NCBI GenBank assembly: GCA_947628305.1
Contig: CANQZG010000006.1
Span: forward strand, 124,001-188,000
Direction: 5' to 3'
DNA: 64,000 bases
Source of the DNA: an uncultured Muribaculaceae bacterium
GTDB taxonomy: Bacteria > Bacteroidota > Bacteroidia > Bacteroidales > Muribaculaceae
In this document: positions 62,183-64,000 of the stretch, in pieces
Numbering within the stretch: the first letter of the stretch is position 1
Layout: each line of letters starts with the position of its first letter
Notes under the pieces: generated by a model
Told to the model about the DNA's origin: nothing
The model's input: only the letters and a program-made list of their open reading frames with translations
Database searches by the model: none
Program-made: the position numbers and the translations under genes

Positions 62183-63655
62183 ATGGATTTATCGACTGTT
62201 ATAGGTAATATCTGGGAATTATTGAAGTATGAGGCTGACAGGCCCATGATTTTCTCAAGCGGCCTTTTCTGGGCACTGTTTGTTGTCTTTATCCCGGTCT
62301 ATGCGTTGTTGAAGAACCGTCTGTGGCAAATGATATTATTTGTCACGGCGTTCAGTCTCTATTTCTATTACAAGTCATCGGGGATATTTTTTATATTGCT
62401 GACATGCACATCGTTGCTCGACTGGACATTGTCACGGCTTCTTGTCACGTTGGACGTCAAATGGCAACGTAAGGCATGTGTATGGGTCTCGGTGGTGGCC
62501 TCTTTGGGAATCCTTGGCTATTTCAAGTATGCCAACTTTTTCCTGTGGAACTGGAACGCTATGGTCGAGGGAAATTTTCAACCGCTCGACATAATCCTTC
62601 CCGTCGGCATATCATTCTATACATTCCAGTCTATAAGTTATATTGTCGATGTTTACAAAGGGCGTGTCGCGCCTACCTCAACCTGGCTTGAATATCTGTT
62701 TTTCCTGTCATTTTTTCCGGCGTTGGTCGCCGGGCCGATTGTGCGTGCTGACTATTTCATCCCGCAGATACGTCAGAACCGTCACGCCACGACACAGGAG
62801 ACATTCATCGGATTATGGCTTATAATCCTGGGTATCGTGAAAAAGGCAATTATAGCCGACTATATTGCACAGTACAATGACCTGATATTCCAGACACCTA
62901 CGGGATATTCAGGCTTCGAGAGCCTGATGGGGGTAATCGGTTATACGATGCAGATTTATTGTGACTTTTCAGGTTATAGTGACATGGCGATAGGTATTGC
63001 TCTGATTATGGGATTCAAATTGATGAAGAATTTTGATTTCCCATATAAGTCGAAGAACCTCACCGAATTTTGGCGTCGCTGGCACATATCGTTGTCGACA
63101 TGGCTGCGGGATTATTTATATATCCCCCTCGGAGGCAATCGCAAGGGCACGATTCGTACCTACGTAAATAATTTCCTTACCATGCTCATCGGAGGCTTGT
63201 GGCACGGCGCGGCATGGAAATTTGTGTTCTGGGGCGCGATGCACGGTGTAGGTCTCGCGGTGCACAAGGCATGTCGACCGTGGTTGTCGCGGATTCCTGA
63301 CACAAGGTGGGTAAAGGTTGTCGCATGGAGCGTCACAATGCTCTATGTGTCATTGCTGTGGGTGTTTTTCCGTGCCGATTCCTGGACTGATTCATGGTTG
63401 ATAATAAAGAATATATTTACCAATTTCAGCCTTGACTATGTTGTGCCGTTCGTCAAGGTCAGATATGTCTGGCTTATAATGATGGCCGTGATTATAGGGG
63501 CGCATTGTCTGCCGCAACGATGGCATGACCGCATGCTCGACCTGTTCATCAGGTCGCCGTGGACGGTTAAGCTCATCCTGTTTATCATCGTTGTTCAGCT
63601 TGTGATTGAATTCATGACCGAGAATGTCGCCCCGTTCATTTATTTCCAATTCTAA
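62183..63655 (+). CDS. MBOAT-family O-acyltransferase
   Basis: 490 residues and about 10-11 membrane segments. The family landmarks are LPVGISFYTFQSISYIVDVY, FFPALVAGPIVRAD, FWRRWHISLSTWLRDYLYIPLGGN (in part) and the invariant His in GGLWHGAAWKFVFWGAMHG. It probably moves an acyl group across the membrane for transfer by the SGNH protein encoded upstream. Its stop is 11 bp before the porin gene, so the three may be one operon. Confidence 0.9.
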   Translation: MDLSTVIGNIWELLKYEADRPMIFSSGLFWALFVVFIPVYALLKNRLWQMILFVTAFSLYFYYKSSGIFFILLTCTSLLDWTLSRLLVTLDVKWQRKACVWVSVVASLGILGYFKYANFFLWNWNAMVEGNFQPLDIILPVGISFYTFQSISYIVDVYKGRVAPTSTWLEYLFFLSFFPALVAGPIVRADYFIPQIRQNRHATTQETFIGLWLIILGIVKKAIIADYIAQYNDLIFQTPTGYSGFESLMGVIGYTMQIYCDFSGYSDMAIGIALIMGFKLMKNFDFPYKSKNLTEFWRRWHISLSTWLRDYLYIPLGGNRKGTIRTYVNNFLTMLIGGLWHGAAWKFVFWGAMHGVGLAVHKACRPWLSRIPDTRWVKVVAWSVTMLYVSLLWVFFRADSWTDSWLIIKNIFTNFSLDYVVPFVKVRYVWLIMMAVIIGAHCLPQRWHDRMLDLFIRSPWTVKLILFIIVVQLVIEFMTENVAPFIYFQF

Positions 63656-63666
63656 ACATACTCTTA

Positions 63667-64000
63667 ATGGATTTTATTCGATACATTGTATTGCCGTTTG
63701 TCGCTCTAAGTTTATTGTCCGACATATCGGCAGCGGAGACCCCTGACAGTGTGAAACCGTTTACCTATAAACCTTCGTTCCGTGGGGTTGTCCGTGGACG
63801 TTATGAGCTTGAGACAAGAAACATGGAGAACCGTTTCCAGTTGCGTAATGCGCGTATGTATATAGAGGGGTATGTTGCTCCGATTGTAGATTATAAGGTT
63901 GAGTGTGACTACAATCAGGGCGATTTCAAAATCATATACGCATGGGGGCGTGTGGCCTTGAGCGATAATTTCAAGGTTACGCTCGGTCAGATGCGTTATC
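63667..64000 (+). CDS. Porin-like outer membrane protein, C-terminus beyond window
   Basis: ATG at 63667; 111 codons are visible. A signal peptide ends near SAA-E (residue about 23), followed by amphipathic beta strands (FRGVVRGRYELET, FQLRNARMYIEGYV, YKVECDYNQGDFKI, AWGRVALSDNFKVTLGQM). This is the start of an OprP/phosphate-selective porin-like barrel common in Bacteroidetes. It is partial. Confidence 0.75.
   Translation, partial: MDFIRYIVLPFVALSLLSDISAAETPDSVKPFTYKPSFRGVVRGRYELETRNMENRFQLRNARMYIEGYVAPIVDYKVECDYNQGDFKIIYAWGRVALSDNFKVTLGQMRY

Overview
The window looks like a chromosomal segment of a Bacteroidales gut bacterium, most likely Muribaculaceae or a close relative. The grounds are Bacteroidetes-type promoters (-7 TAnnTTTG, sometimes with -33 TTTG), weak Shine-Dalgarno sequences, pyruvate phosphate dikinase, DUF5686 outer-membrane proteins, an ArsF/ArsG-type ars cluster, IntDOT-like integrases and a capsule locus controlled by a promoter between inverted repeats. 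Species cannot be fixed from sequence alone.

Layout. 1-3.8 kb: leftward Phe/Tyr operon (prephenate dehydratase, aminotransferase, DAHP synthase/chorismate mutase, prephenate dehydrogenase running off the edge). It is preceded by a promoter, a 22-codon leader peptide in which nine residues are Phe or Tyr, and a terminator with a competing antiterminator, which is a textbook attenuator. 3.8-6.7 kb: XRE regulator, AT-rich gap, a 316-bp non-coding element with 28-bp terminal inverted repeats, two unknown genes and a 39-residue membrane protein. 6.8-18.2 kb: housekeeping genes (ppdK, rlmD, CYTH protein, DUF5686 protein, purL).

18.2-27.4 kb: a 9.2-kb integrative mobilizable element inserted at the purL promoter, with IntDOT-like integrase, SF3 helicase, Toprim primase, oriT-like site and MobV relaxase. 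Its cargo is a tightly coupled three-gene operon (PD-(D/E)XK nuclease-like, beta-CASP metallo-beta-lactamase, calcineurin-like phosphoesterase) with its own promoter. I know of no described system with this composition and it is the best candidate here for a new defence or nucleic-acid-processing system. 27.5-29.6 kb: htpG.

29.7-40.9 kb: a capsular polysaccharide locus. A canonical promoter lies between 28-bp perfect inverted repeats, so it is probably invertible and is shown here in the ON orientation. It drives a UpxY/NusG-like antiterminator with an unusual integrase SAM-like N-terminus, a small UpxZ-position gene, nonulosonic-acid genes (synthase, phosphatase, cytidylyltransferase), an asparagine-synthase-like protein, an acyltransferase joined to a flippase across a G8 tract, a KpsS-like transferase, a polymerase and a GT4 glycosyltransferase. 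40.9-44.2 kb: a secreted protein, a higBA toxin-antitoxin pair and a carboxypeptidase-regulatory-domain protein.

44.2-55.1 kb: a second mobilizable element integrated in the 3' end of tRNA-Ser(CGA), carrying an ars operon (arsR, arsF, arsG, thioredoxin, two PF03773-type permeases, arsC). Its MobV relaxase is preceded by the same oriT-like motif as in the first element. 55.1-64 kb: housekeeping again (YIP1 protein, smpB, THUMP-like methyltransferase, acyl-CoA dehydrogenase with etfA/etfB, SGNH hydrolase with MBOAT acyltransferase, start of a porin).
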